DNA of 64,000 nucleotides. Source: an uncultured Bacteroidales bacterium (lineage in GTDB: Bacteria; Bacteroidota; Bacteroidia; Bacteroidales; Paludibacteraceae). The position numbers and the translations under genes were made by a program. This document shows positions 53,465 through 62,655 of this stretch, one piece after another (within the stretch, counting starts at the first letter, position 1; each line of letters starts with the position of its first letter). The DNA lies in contig CADBYS010000026.1 of NCBI GenBank assembly GCA_902798965.1, positions 1 to 64,000 of the forward strand, read 5' to 3'. The notes beneath the pieces are model-generated. The model saw only the letters and a list, made by a program, of their open reading frames with translations, did not search any database and was not told where the DNA came from.

Positions 53465-54666
53465 AACAGACTATGAATCTTCTCTACTTCTGTCAGATTG
53501 CCATAATCATGGCTTTGCAAATAAGAACACAACCGCTTTCTCAACACTTCATCTCGCAAGACTTCTCCAATCCCTTCCGCACAAGCTTCAATCGGCATCG
53601 GGACTATCACTCCATCCACGCCGTTTATCACTTGGCTCTTAGCAGTAGGATAATCTGTTATCACCACAGGCTTACATAGGATCTGCGCCTCGCGAACGGT
53701 GATACTTTTTCCCTCGTAACGAGATGGTTGGATATACAAATCGCAGGCTTTAATATAAGGATACGGATTGTCGCGTTTGCCTAACAGGATAACATGATCT
53801 TGCATTTCAGATTCTGCTATCCGCTGGCGAATAAGCGCCTCATCAGCACCGTAGCCGATTATATACCAACGGATATTATGCTCTGGCAAAAGTGACATGA
53901 GACGCTTGCATATCAACGGGACTTCATCAAAACGCTTGGGATTACTATATCGACCAATGGATAGCATGCACATTTCGTCTTTCTGCAAAGGCATTTCCTG
54001 TGGCACAAATTCGTCTGCTCGATCGCGAATCATCGATACCGGCAACACATTCTCACATATAAAAATCTTTGATGCCAATGTAGGGAACACGCTTATAAAC
54101 TTATCTTTTGCCTCTGCTGAGATAGCTGCTATACCATCATACTTCAGCCACATAGGCAATTCTTTCTCTGCTTCTACAAAGATATTTGTATAATCGGTAT
54201 GAATCCACGCAAGTTTCTTTTTTGCACGCACCTTATCAGATACAATATGATGCGGAGTTAGAAAACTAATGGCTACATCGTACTCCACATTGGCATTTAT
54301 CAAGGGCAACAAAGGTGTAGTATAGCGAGACATATTGAAGAAGCAAGTCGCATCATCCAAATGCTTCGTATTCTTATGTTTTGCCATGCGTGTGATGACT
54401 TTAGCCCATAGCCGTGCGGCAGCTAATCGCCAGAATCCACTGCGAACCAATTCTACTATTGGTCGCTCAAGCATCGTGTATGCAGGAATTGCAGATAGCA
54501 AGTTAACCTGTCTGGGGATATAACGCATCAACTCGCCACGTTGGTCATACAAGAACAAATCAACATCTACCTGTTGGTAATCTATCGCATGCAACAGCCC
54601 GATAAGCGCAGCCTCTGCACCACCTAATTCCAAATAATGCATCGCTATCAAAATGCGCGGCTTCAT
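53461..54666 (-). CDS. Family 4 glycosyltransferase (copy A)
   Basis: A GT-B fold enzyme: PRILIAMHYLELGGAEAALI with GGAE, then ISFLTPHHIVSDKVRAKKKL, MLSIGRYSNPKRFDEVPLIC and the donor site DLYIQPSRYEGKSITVREAQ followed by CKPVVITDYPTAKSQV. 401 aa. It shares its organisation (LDYxxxDVDLxL near the start, CKPVV block) with the gene at 55661-56809, suggesting a local duplication. The start and stop both overlap neighbours by 4 nt. Donor unknown. Confidence 0.87.
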   Translation of the reverse strand: MKPRILIAMHYLELGGAEAALIGLLHAIDYQQVDVDLFLYDQRGELMRYIPRQVNLLSAIPAYTMLERPIVELVRSGFWRLAAARLWAKVITRMAKHKNTKHLDDATCFFNMSRYTTPLLPLINANVEYDVAISFLTPHHIVSDKVRAKKKLAWIHTDYTNIFVEAEKELPMWLKYDGIAAISAEAKDKFISVFPTLASKIFICENVLPVSMIRDRADEFVPQEMPLQKDEMCMLSIGRYSNPKRFDEVPLICKRLMSLLPEHNIRWYIIGYGADEALIRQRIAESEMQDHVILLGKRDNPYPYIKACDLYIQPSRYEGKSITVREAQILCKPVVITDYPTAKSQVINGVDGVIVPMPIEACAEGIGEVLRDEVLRKRLCSYLQSHDYGNLTEVEKIHSLL

Positions 54667-55664
54667 GGCAGAAAGCTTTTACTAATTCTAATTTTTATCG
54701 GCAAGTCACTTGGATGAATGCCTGCTAAGTCGCGCATACGCACATTCAGTCCGTCTTCACGCTCGAGCACACTATATGGCACGCCAAAAATCATTGCAAA
54801 CGCCGTACCATGGAATGAATTGCTTATCACATGCGTTGCATGTTTGATTAGTCCTAAGAATGTCTGAGGTTGTGCATAGATAACATTTTGGTCACAATAC
54901 CCGAATCGCTTATCTCCGATTGAGTATATTTTCAGTTTCTGCTCTTTGGCTATACGCTCCGCTTCCTTACGAATCTGCGGGCTGTTCATAAAATCGTATA
55001 CCAGCACATATTTTTCCCCTTTACCCGTGTCATCAGCCATCTCGCTCCACTCTTCTTTTGATAGCAAAAATACCGGATCTAACACTTCTTTCCCTTTATA
55101 GCCCAACGATTCCAATATCGCTAATGCCGAATGCTCGCGCACAGAAATGGCATCAAAACGCGCCAAGTTGGATCTTACAAACTCCCGTGCTGCAGGCTGC
55201 ACATCCTCCGTAGCAAAACTTGCTGCATAACTTATCCTTTTTACCGAAGAATCGCCAAAATCCAGATAATAACCGGGATCAGTGCCGTTTCGGAACTCTG
55301 TATTCCAAATCTGATCACTGCCAGCTATATACACATCCGCTTTCGGCGCATCAGCACGCAACTCATCAATCGACCAATACACCCGCTTTGTCAACGGAAT
55401 ATACTTTTCCGAAAATGCATCAAAATACGGTTGACGGCGCTTCGTACGTAAGCGCATGGGGAACTGCAAAAGTAATTTCCCCCACAACTTTACCGACCAT
55501 CCCGGCCAGAAACAAACCTGCACATCCCCGCGCATATAATCCGGTCGGTAGTCAATCACCTCGACCTCATGTCCTTGTAGTTGCAAATAATGCGCCAATG
55601 CATACGTCTGCAATCGTGCACCGTAATTATAGGCATGCTGACATGTTATCGTGCAAATTTTCAT
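54663..55664 (-). CDS. Polysaccharide pyruvyl transferase family protein
   Basis: Adds a pyruvate ketal to a sugar of the polymer, giving it negative charge. Family features are ICTITCQHAYNYGARLQTYA, GSDQIWNTEFRNGTDPGYYLD with ISYAASFATEDV, ISVREHSALAILESLGYKGKEVLDPVFLL and ISNSFHGTAFAMIFGVPY. The GSDQIWN and SxHG motifs are intact. The length of 335 aa is usual. I use the ATG at 55664 (MKICTITC), overlapping the upstream GT4 by 4 nt; the longer frame to 55670 needs a TTG. It sits between two GT32/GT4 pairs. Confidence 0.85.
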   Translation of the reverse strand: MKICTITCQHAYNYGARLQTYALAHYLQLQGHEVEVIDYRPDYMRGDVQVCFWPGWSVKLWGKLLLQFPMRLRTKRRQPYFDAFSEKYIPLTKRVYWSIDELRADAPKADVYIAGSDQIWNTEFRNGTDPGYYLDFGDSSVKRISYAASFATEDVQPAAREFVRSNLARFDAISVREHSALAILESLGYKGKEVLDPVFLLSKEEWSEMADDTGKGEKYVLVYDFMNSPQIRKEAERIAKEQKLKIYSIGDKRFGYCDQNVIYAQPQTFLGLIKHATHVISNSFHGTAFAMIFGVPYSVLEREDGLNVRMRDLAGIHPSDLPIKIRISKSFLP

Positions 55665-56809
55665 GAACAAATCAAGGTGTTAACTTTTACGCTTTCTATC
55701 TTTGCCGTGGCATTATGCTCATGGTGTAGATTACGAACTATCGTTTCTCTCAACTGCTGATCATTCACCATTCGAAGTATAGTATGAGCTATACCTTGAG
55801 CATTCATTTCTGCAACAAGTCCGTTTTGCCCATCACTAATCTGATCGTGTACCACAGGAAAATTCGTACTTACAACAGGTTTGCACAAGATTTTCGCCTC
55901 TGCGATAGTCAGTCCGAATCCCTCATTACGGGATGTTTGGACATAGATATCACATGCATTCATATATGGGTAAGGATTGGCTTGCTCACCTAACAAGAAC
56001 ACATGTGCGTGTAAGTCATACTTTTCCACCAGATCCTCTATACCCTTTCTTTCGGCACCATCTCCCACAAAATACCAACAGAATTGCAGTCCGCTGTCGC
56101 GAAGAATCTTTGCAGCATCCACAGCCATATCATAGCCTTTGACGGAAACCATACGTCCTACCGTCACCAGTTTCCACCCTGGATTACTGACCGCAGTTTG
56201 TGGCTGCTGCGCCATTGTTCGTATCAAATCCGGGTTAACAATGTCCGAAACAGGAAAGAATCTATCGGTTGGCACATAGCCGGAAGCCGCTAATATTTGT
56301 TTCAATCGATCAGAAACAGGAACAATCAAATCGGTTTGATTATAAAACTGCCTGTTAAACGACAAATTATATCCGGCTTGCGTAATATCCGAGTTAATCC
56401 AAGTAATTTTTTTATCAGCAGAAACCTTGTATATAATATAGTATGTGGGCCATCCTTGCTGATAAGCGATAGCTACATCATAATGCTTTTCAAGGGGGAG
56501 ATACGCCCGATGCATTGTTCTCCAACGTGTTTCCGAGCCGTACTCCTGTTTCCCAATCAAGCGATTCCATCGCAAGCGTAACGAGAAGAGCAATTGGTAC
56601 AAACTATACCACAACGGTCGCGCATAGGCATCTAAATCAAGTATTCGCACGCCTTCCGGGACATATTGCTCGAACACACACCCACGCTTACTCAGCAACA
56701 AGTCGACATCCATCTTGTCGTAATCCAATAATGGCAATAAAGAAACGATGCTTTTCTCTGCGCCGCCACATTGAAGAGATTCTATGAAGAAGAGAACTTG
56801 TATTTTCAT
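55661..56809 (-). CDS. Family 4 glycosyltransferase (copy B)
   Basis: GT-B fold: KIQVLFFIESLQCGGAEKSI, LKLVTVGRMVSVKGYDMAVD in essence (WKLVTVGRMVSVKGYDMAV), and the donor site DIYVQTSRNEGFGLTIAEAK followed by CKPVVSTNFPVVHDQI. 382 aa from the ATG at 56809; a longer reading to 56839 would add MRVSNGKEDV inside the upstream gene. It is a paralogue of the gene at 53461-54666. The ATG shares one base with the upstream GT32 stop (TGATG). Confidence 0.86.
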   Translation of the reverse strand: MKIQVLFFIESLQCGGAEKSIVSLLPLLDYDKMDVDLLLSKRGCVFEQYVPEGVRILDLDAYARPLWYSLYQLLFSLRLRWNRLIGKQEYGSETRWRTMHRAYLPLEKHYDVAIAYQQGWPTYYIIYKVSADKKITWINSDITQAGYNLSFNRQFYNQTDLIVPVSDRLKQILAASGYVPTDRFFPVSDIVNPDLIRTMAQQPQTAVSNPGWKLVTVGRMVSVKGYDMAVDAAKILRDSGLQFCWYFVGDGAERKGIEDLVEKYDLHAHVFLLGEQANPYPYMNACDIYVQTSRNEGFGLTIAEAKILCKPVVSTNFPVVHDQISDGQNGLVAEMNAQGIAHTILRMVNDQQLRETIVRNLHHEHNATAKIESVKVNTLICS

Positions 56810-57585
56810 CACATCTTCTTTACCATTAGATACCCGCACCGTTCTACCATTCGCCTCAACAATGCCTCAACGCGCCAACGAATCTTGTACTGCCAGGTTG
56901 TCTTTTCCGGCTCGCACACATTCTCTCGCCACGATCCCAATGCCAAATGACTGCAATATCCGCCATTGGACGCATTTCCTATATCGAAATACTCTTTGGG
57001 ATATACTTCCACGCCAAACGATAATGACTGCCTGCCATCCGCTGACAACAATGCATTGTATCCTATACTCTTTGCCAACTCGCTTTGCACGTAATTGATG
57101 ATACGCAAATCGTACTGCAGACTAATAGGCAGGGATTTATCGGTGGACGTCACAAAGTGTTTGCCCGCATAGTAAGCGTAACATTGCTCTATAAATGGGT
57201 GATGAGCTTCGGCTCCGAAACAGCAGGATGTCAAATAATTTTCTGTCCGTCGACCATCTATATGCACCGAGTTCTCTCTACCGATAAACATCTTGTTACT
57301 CAGCAAATCGTCAAATGAACGACATACAAGGCAATCGGTATCCAAATAGATACCTCCATATTCCCGAATTGCCCACAAGCGAATGAAATCCGCAGCAAAT
57401 GCCCATTTACCGGAAGCCACGCACTCATCCAACCAAGCCGACTTCATTTCCCGCAAAGTGTCATCTGTCCACAAGCGTAACTCATAATCAGGGAGATATC
57501 GCTTCCACGACGCTATACATTGCTGAACTATTGCAGGATACTCAGAGGAGCCTAACCATATGTAATGAATTATCTTAGGAATCAT
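56809..57585 (-). CDS. GT32-type glycosyltransferase (copy B)
   Basis: The opening MIPKIIHYIWLGSSEYPAIV, CIASWKRYLPDYELRLWTDD and the DXD motif in GGIYLDTDCLVCRSFDDLL mark it as family 32. The C-terminal half differs from copy A at 52775-53464 and is longer (258 aa). Copies A and B lie in mirror order around the pyruvyl transferase. It overlaps the UGM-like gene by 4 nt. Cytoplasmic, no membrane segments beyond a basic C-terminus. Confidence 0.87.
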   Translation of the reverse strand: MIPKIIHYIWLGSSEYPAIVQQCIASWKRYLPDYELRLWTDDTLREMKSAWLDECVASGKWAFAADFIRLWAIREYGGIYLDTDCLVCRSFDDLLSNKMFIGRENSVHIDGRRTENYLTSCCFGAEAHHPFIEQCYAYYAGKHFVTSTDKSLPISLQYDLRIINYVQSELAKSIGYNALLSADGRQSLSFGVEVYPKEYFDIGNASNGGYCSHLALGSWRENVCEPEKTTWQYKIRWRVEALLRRMVERCGYLMVKKM

Positions 57586-58841
57586 ACTCGCTCTGATAAA
57601 AAGATCTCACATTGCTTCATGGCTGCACTCATAGCCACATCCATATTATAATACTCCCAATCAGCAAATCTGCCGGACAGATAGATACCATACGCACGGA
57701 GTTTGTTTTTCAGATGGGAGATAAACTCTCGAGTGTCAGCAGTCTGAATCGGATATGTATATTCATTATATACATGAGTAATATACTTAGGAGCGAAGGG
57801 GACCAAGAAAAGATTTTCTACTATCTCCTCCTTTGAAGTATAATCCGTGAACTCCACAGTGGCTGTTCTTTTTCCTGTAGCATTATTAGCCGGAGAAAGA
57901 TTACCAGTGCATATGATACGATGACAACGGTAATCAGACTTAGGCAGATATATCCACGTATAAGGATTATTTTCAATTTCGCACAGAACGGTTGTTGTGC
58001 CATGATAGGCCAACGCACGAATCCTATCCACCTCACTATCAGTCAACACGCCCAGGGGAAGTAACGATGGTAATTGTTTAATATTTCCGCAAAAGAAAAC
58101 CGCCCCGTATAGTTCGTTATTAATAATCCAGCCACCACCATCTGCTTGATGAATCCGTTCTATATGGCTGTTATATCGAAGATCCAAACCTTCTGCCAAC
58201 CGATTGGCCAAAAACTGTGATCCGCCATGCTTGGGATACCAAAATGAGGAATGTACAAACGACTTCTCGTGCGTATGGTTAATATTGCTTAATAGAATCT
58301 CAGCAACCGATGGGTTGGGTAATTTTCCTGCAAGCCATTCCAACGATATCGATGACAAATCTGCACGCCATATCTTCTGATTGTATGGCTTAAAGTAGAA
58401 TTCATACAAAGTATCACCAAATTGCTGTTTCAAGAACTCTTCAAAATTCTTCGGTCGTATCGTTTCGTCTTTATGCAGCAACTCCGAGAGAATATGCTGT
58501 TGCATCGGTATCGGCAAGTAATACAGATAATTTTCTATCGGATAAGGGATACGCAATTCATCATAAGCAATTACAGAGTTTCTCTCAACATGAATAAACT
58601 CTTTATCAAGTTCAAACTTGTTCTCAAACCAGGTTCTGACTACCTCATTTTTAGTGTTGAAAACATGACCACCGCATTGATGGAACAAATTTCCATCAAC
58701 ATCTTTGCATCGGATTAATCCACCCGGAGCATCATTCCACTCATACACTACCACCTCATGCGTATCACGAAGCATGTGTCCCGCCGTCATACCGGATACA
58801 CCGGCACCTATGATACCTATACGCTTATTCAATTGTTTCAT
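57582..58841 (-). CDS. UDP-galactopyranose mutase-like FAD protein
   Basis: An FAD-dependent enzyme with the N-terminal dinucleotide fold RIGIIGAGVSGMTAGHML and GGLIRCKDVDGNLFHQCGGHVF. The arrangement, with GDTLYEFYFKPYNQKIW and a final GRFADWEYYNMDVAMSAAMK, fits the UDP-galactopyranose mutase / protoporphyrinogen-oxidase-like group in polysaccharide loci. If a true mutase, it supplies a furanose sugar. The key arginines cannot be confirmed by eye, so another amine-oxidase-like function is possible. 419 aa. It overlaps the next upstream gene by 17 nt. Confidence 0.72.
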   Translation of the reverse strand: MKQLNKRIGIIGAGVSGMTAGHMLRDTHEVVVYEWNDAPGGLIRCKDVDGNLFHQCGGHVFNTKNEVVRTWFENKFELDKEFIHVERNSVIAYDELRIPYPIENYLYYLPIPMQQHILSELLHKDETIRPKNFEEFLKQQFGDTLYEFYFKPYNQKIWRADLSSISLEWLAGKLPNPSVAEILLSNINHTHEKSFVHSSFWYPKHGGSQFLANRLAEGLDLRYNSHIERIHQADGGGWIINNELYGAVFFCGNIKQLPSLLPLGVLTDSEVDRIRALAYHGTTTVLCEIENNPYTWIYLPKSDYRCHRIICTGNLSPANNATGKRTATVEFTDYTSKEEIVENLFLVPFAPKYITHVYNEYTYPIQTADTREFISHLKNKLRAYGIYLSGRFADWEYYNMDVAMSAAMKQCEIFLSERV

Positions 58842-59781
58842 TTTTTATCTGATTTATCCGATTCGATGTATAATGCTTATTTAAATAAGCCGTATACGAA
58901 TCAATCGGTATCGGAGCATGCATCTTCGCCTCCAATGCCTTGCTAAAGTCTTCATAACACTGTACACGTGTTGACATAATATCCAACTCAAAGTAATCCG
59001 TATCAGCATTCGGTACATATCGTGACAGCACATGGCAACCGGCTGCCAAATATTCCAGGAATCGAGGGGTCACCTGACTGAAGCCATTGGTATCCTTACG
59101 CGCATTGTCCATTCCGGGAGTAGCATATAACCCAACGCGTGCACTACGAAGCAATGCCCAGTATGATGCACGATCGGGTAGAACCCCCAATCGCTCACCT
59201 CGCGAATCTACATACCCGTCTGAACCTTTGTATACATATACGAAGTCTGAATGAGCGCTTGCATATTGTTCCAAATAATCCATAAATACCCTATTCTGTC
59301 TGCCGAGCATAACTACATCATACATCTTTGGAGGCAAACTGACCAAACGGTACTTATCCGGTAATGACAATGCCAAATGGCGGATAGGCAGTGGGCAGCC
59401 GCGCATGAGCAAAAATTCATAAATTTCTCTACTCGATATGTAAACAACAGGATTCCTGTCGCAACTCCTATAAAAACGTGACAAATCCTCATCACTGCGC
59501 AAATAGAAATCTACTATTATCGGATAAATATTCCGTTTATTGTCACCGGGAGGATTACCCAAGGGCAACATCCTGAATTTCAAAGCAGGTTTATTTGTTT
59601 GGAACAGATTGGCTATCATCGGCATACGAGAAAGTATTCGTCCGCCACGCAACTTGTAAGTATCATAATACAACTCTGCGTTCAATGCAAATGCAAACTG
59701 GTCTTCCCACTCATGCACTAAATCATAGTCAACACCACACCATGACTCTTTGCGTAATGTTATGATCTGTTGAATTGTCAT
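58825..59781 (-). CDS. Probable GT-B glycosyltransferase, 318 aa
   Basis: The C-terminal half contains YDVVMLGRQNRVFMDYLEQY, FVYVYKGSDGYVDSRGERLG and RFLEYLAAGCHVLSRYVPNAD, the sort of donor-binding region seen in glycosyl transferases group 1. The N-terminal half is unusual (WCGVDYDLVHEWEDQFAFAL) and I cannot place it in a named family. The absence of a signal peptide and its place between GT2 and UGM-like genes support a transferase role. The stop overlaps the UGM-like start by 17 nt. Confidence 0.6.
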   Translation of the reverse strand: MTIQQIITLRKESWCGVDYDLVHEWEDQFAFALNAELYYDTYKLRGGRILSRMPMIANLFQTNKPALKFRMLPLGNPPGDNKRNIYPIIVDFYLRSDEDLSRFYRSCDRNPVVYISSREIYEFLLMRGCPLPIRHLALSLPDKYRLVSLPPKMYDVVMLGRQNRVFMDYLEQYASAHSDFVYVYKGSDGYVDSRGERLGVLPDRASYWALLRSARVGLYATPGMDNARKDTNGFSQVTPRFLEYLAAGCHVLSRYVPNADTDYFELDIMSTRVQCYEDFSKALEAKMHAPIPIDSYTAYLNKHYTSNRINQIKNETIE

Positions 59782-59782
59782 T

Positions 59783-60610
59783 TCACCATATATCTTTTCC
59801 TAACAAGAGTGACAACTTGGTTGCCATCTTATATGTCCACATCGACAATCGTTTGGATGACTTGGCTGTCATCTTTCCTAATCGACGAATCTCTATCAAT
59901 GCCGCCTTACGAGCCAATACTTCCACCGATTTGTCAATAGGAATCGTTGCCACGGGTAAATACTCATCCCATTTCTTGTGAAAATCTCCTACCTGTGCAA
60001 AGAACTGCTCATCATAATTTCCCCAGGAGTCATGCTCTATCCATAAATCCGGTAATATCCTCAATTTCAACCCCAATTGCAACATTTGCATACACATATC
60101 GTGATCGTACATATGAAACAAAGGAAACGTCTCACCATCCCAATGCACCCTTTCAAACAATTCCTTACGGGTAAATAGCCACAAGCCATCCAATGCCACG
60201 ACATCATTTGAGCAAGGCGTATCTTCTTCGTAAACACGAACATAATCATTACCTTTACGTTGCACTATATGCGCTTTCCTAAAACCCGAACGACACCAAT
60301 ACGACGTACTCTGATCAAAATAGCAACAGCCCTGAACACCCACCATACCAATCGCCTGATCTTCCATCGCTTCAAGTGCCATCTTCCCCCAATTAGGAGT
60401 ATGGAATACAATATCCGTGTGCATGAAACATAAATACGGATACCGGGCACGAGCAACTCCCAGATTATAAGCTTCACACAACCCATATTGCCCGTGAGAG
60501 TTGTCAATTACTACAATCTCATATTCAACTGAACCTATGGTAGCTTGTATATTGTGCACCAATGGCTCGGGAATGGTGGCGGATTTTGAGCAAACAATAA
60601 TCGAAATCAT
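59783..60610 (-). CDS. Family 2-like glycosyltransferase
   Basis: The GT-A start MISIIVCSKSATIPEPLVHN, VEYEIVVIDNSHGQYGLCEA, and YLCFMHTDIVFHTPNWGKMA with HTD at the DXD position define the fold. It resembles the subgroup that includes streptococcal/Bacteroidota transferases annotated as glycosyltransferase-like family. The DGETFPLFHMYDHDMCMQM segment supplies the conserved ED/HD position. 275 aa, ending with KLSLLLGKDIW. The gap to the next gene downstream is 1 nt. Specificity unknown. Confidence 0.78.
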   Translation of the reverse strand: MISIIVCSKSATIPEPLVHNIQATIGSVEYEIVVIDNSHGQYGLCEAYNLGVARARYPYLCFMHTDIVFHTPNWGKMALEAMEDQAIGMVGVQGCCYFDQSTSYWCRSGFRKAHIVQRKGNDYVRVYEEDTPCSNDVVALDGLWLFTRKELFERVHWDGETFPLFHMYDHDMCMQMLQLGLKLRILPDLWIEHDSWGNYDEQFFAQVGDFHKKWDEYLPVATIPIDKSVEVLARKAALIEIRRLGKMTAKSSKRLSMWTYKMATKLSLLLGKDIW

Positions 60611-60622
60611 TTCTTGTACGGT

Positions 60623-61432
60623 TTAACAGCGAGGCTTGATTCCCATCAGTAGCTGCAAGATGCGACTTACCAAATGAATGATATTCAAGCAAAAAACATT
60701 ATGATGCATTAAATCATAAATATCCAAGATGATGTTATCCTCACTATATTTTTTCAGTTCATCATTCAATTTACGAATACTTGAGAACTCCTCGCATAAC
60801 TTTTGATAATCCTCCATGCAACGAGGATTTGAAGCATTGCTTACACCTACCCCGTCAAAGTCACACACCGTCACAGGGATATACCGATACGTGCAATTTG
60901 CCAACACTCCTTGGAGCCAACACTTCCAGTCTGCCAACACCTTATAAGACTCATCATATGCATACATACTCTTAAAATCACGCCGGATGAACATTGCTTG
61001 ATGACAAATATTGTAGTCTATCAGTTTGTGCAAGGTCATCGCGCGAGGGGATGATTGAATATGTTTACACTCACCCTCGCTCACTATATTCCAATTGCCA
61101 TATACAATATCTTCAGTAAGATGATTGGCGAAAACCTGCTGTAGCGTATCCGGAGAACAATATGTATCACCTGAATTCAAATAACTCAGGTACTCCCCTT
61201 TCGCCAAAGATGTTCCTTTATTCTGCGCATTGTATATTCCGCCGTCCTTTTCACTGCACCAATACGTCAAATATTCCTGATACTTTTCTATGAGTTCTTT
61301 GCTGCCGTCAGTACTTCCTCCGTCCACGATCAGCCATTCCCAATCCTTCCACGTTTGTGACAATATACTATCAATAGTCCGCTGCAGACCATCCTTATTG
61401 TTGTAATTTATTGTAATGATTGATAGTTTCAT
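60623..61432 (-). CDS. Family 2 glycosyltransferase (WcaA-like)
   Basis: The GT2 core is MKLSIITINYNNKDGLQRTI, WEWLIVDGGSTDGSKELIEK and GEYLSYLNSGDTYCSPDTLQ, where NSGD holds the metal-binding position. This form is typical of WcaA/colanic-acid-type transferases in Bacteroidota capsule loci. 269 aa. It lies 17 nt after the wecF-like gene in the direction of transcription, so it may add the sugar after the amino sugar. That order is inference. Confidence 0.87.
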   Translation of the reverse strand: MKLSIITINYNNKDGLQRTIDSILSQTWKDWEWLIVDGGSTDGSKELIEKYQEYLTYWCSEKDGGIYNAQNKGTSLAKGEYLSYLNSGDTYCSPDTLQQVFANHLTEDIVYGNWNIVSEGECKHIQSSPRAMTLHKLIDYNICHQAMFIRRDFKSMYAYDESYKVLADWKCWLQGVLANCTYRYIPVTVCDFDGVGVSNASNPRCMEDYQKLCEEFSSIRKLNDELKKYSEDNIILDIYDLMHHNVFCLNIIHLVSRILQLLMGIKPRC

Positions 61433-61449
61433 CGTACTCCTGGTTTTCC

Positions 61450-62655
61450 TTAGTTAAGCAACTCTTTCCATCGCTCAAGGCGAACATCCTCGGCAAATAT
61501 ACGCTTTACGATACTCATGTTTTTGTCCCTGTCGGCATACGCGGTTTGAATCATCGAATCTATCGCATTGAAAGAAACTGCAGAAACATCGTAAACAGAA
61601 CTGCAATCTTGCTGCTTCATCATGGCATATAAGGGATTGCATTTTTTTAGCAACACAGGCTTTCCAAGTACTATTCCGGTCATAATGTTACCACAAGCTT
61701 GCTCCCTGTTATGGAACATCACCATTACATCCATATCATTAAGGAACGATAAATATTTCTCTCTATCCATGAAAGACGTGATTGGCACAAAAGCATCTCC
61801 AAACATTGCATGCCCTATTTGCCGTATCTTCTCACCATAGCCATAGTCTCCATACGATAATATCGTATATATCTGAGCTGTTCGCGATACCTTGCGCAGT
61901 TGATGACGTAGCCATGCAAACGCATCCAAATAATTATTTGTCAATGCAGAAGAATTTCCTACAAGTATTTGCAACGGTTTGTCTGCAGAATAGCCTTTGG
62001 AAGGTATCAAACTCGCTTCATCGTAGTTCTGACTAAAAGGAGAACAGGGTATGTGCTTACATGTCGAGCCGGGATATAATTGACGAATCGCTTCATATTC
62101 GGCACCATCTTCCTTTGGCAGCAGAAGATAGTTGATGCGCTTTATTGTCTGTAACTTTTCTTCGTACAATTTTTGCTGAACAGGCATAAACTCACGGCTT
62201 CGGCGAATATCCTGCGGGATATATTTCCAATTCTTTGGGCGGCATATCCAATGAATCTTGGGATAACCCGCATACTCTTCATGCTTACCGTATCGCAGGG
62301 TCTTGCCGTCTAACAGCCAATGCGCATGATACCAAAACGGATATTCGTAGAAATCGCCCCCCATCACAGTCACATACAACTCATTCTTTATTCCGCTATC
62401 CAATATAGCCTTGCCGATAAACACATCATACCAGGAAACAAACAATTTGTCTGTAGGCTTTAGGGAACGCAACTTTTCTACGTATAACGAATGATCGTCC
62501 GGCAAATATACCATCGGTCGGTCACTGTTCAGCCATGGCAATTCGCCTTTTTCTCCACGAACCCAAAACGTATTGTTGGCCTCCAAATGCAACTTATAGA
62601 TATCCTCTATATATGCCGAGAAAAATTTGTCTTGTATAATAATATGATAGTTCAT
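61450..62655 (-). CDS. wecF: WecF-like TDP-Fuc4NAc transferase (GT56)
   Basis: Transfers 4-acetamido-4,6-dideoxygalactose in enterobacterial common antigen synthesis. Features matching the WecF/RffT family are YLPDDHSLYVEKLRSLKPTD, VTVMGGDFYEYPFW, ILVGNSSALTNNYLDAFAWL, and FLNDMDVMVMFHNREQACGN with NIMTGIVLGKPVLLKKCNPL. 401 aa against about 360 in E. coli. It abuts the wecE-like aminotransferase by a 1-nt overlap (TAATG), which strongly supports the amino-sugar assignment. In this organism the acceptor is a capsule or O-antigen lipid intermediate rather than common antigen. Confidence 0.8.
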   Translation of the reverse strand: MNYHIIIQDKFFSAYIEDIYKLHLEANNTFWVRGEKGELPWLNSDRPMVYLPDDHSLYVEKLRSLKPTDKLFVSWYDVFIGKAILDSGIKNELYVTVMGGDFYEYPFWYHAHWLLDGKTLRYGKHEEYAGYPKIHWICRPKNWKYIPQDIRRSREFMPVQQKLYEEKLQTIKRINYLLLPKEDGAEYEAIRQLYPGSTCKHIPCSPFSQNYDEASLIPSKGYSADKPLQILVGNSSALTNNYLDAFAWLRHQLRKVSRTAQIYTILSYGDYGYGEKIRQIGHAMFGDAFVPITSFMDREKYLSFLNDMDVMVMFHNREQACGNIMTGIVLGKPVLLKKCNPLYAMMKQQDCSSVYDVSAVSFNAIDSMIQTAYADRDKNMSIVKRIFAEDVRLERWKELLN

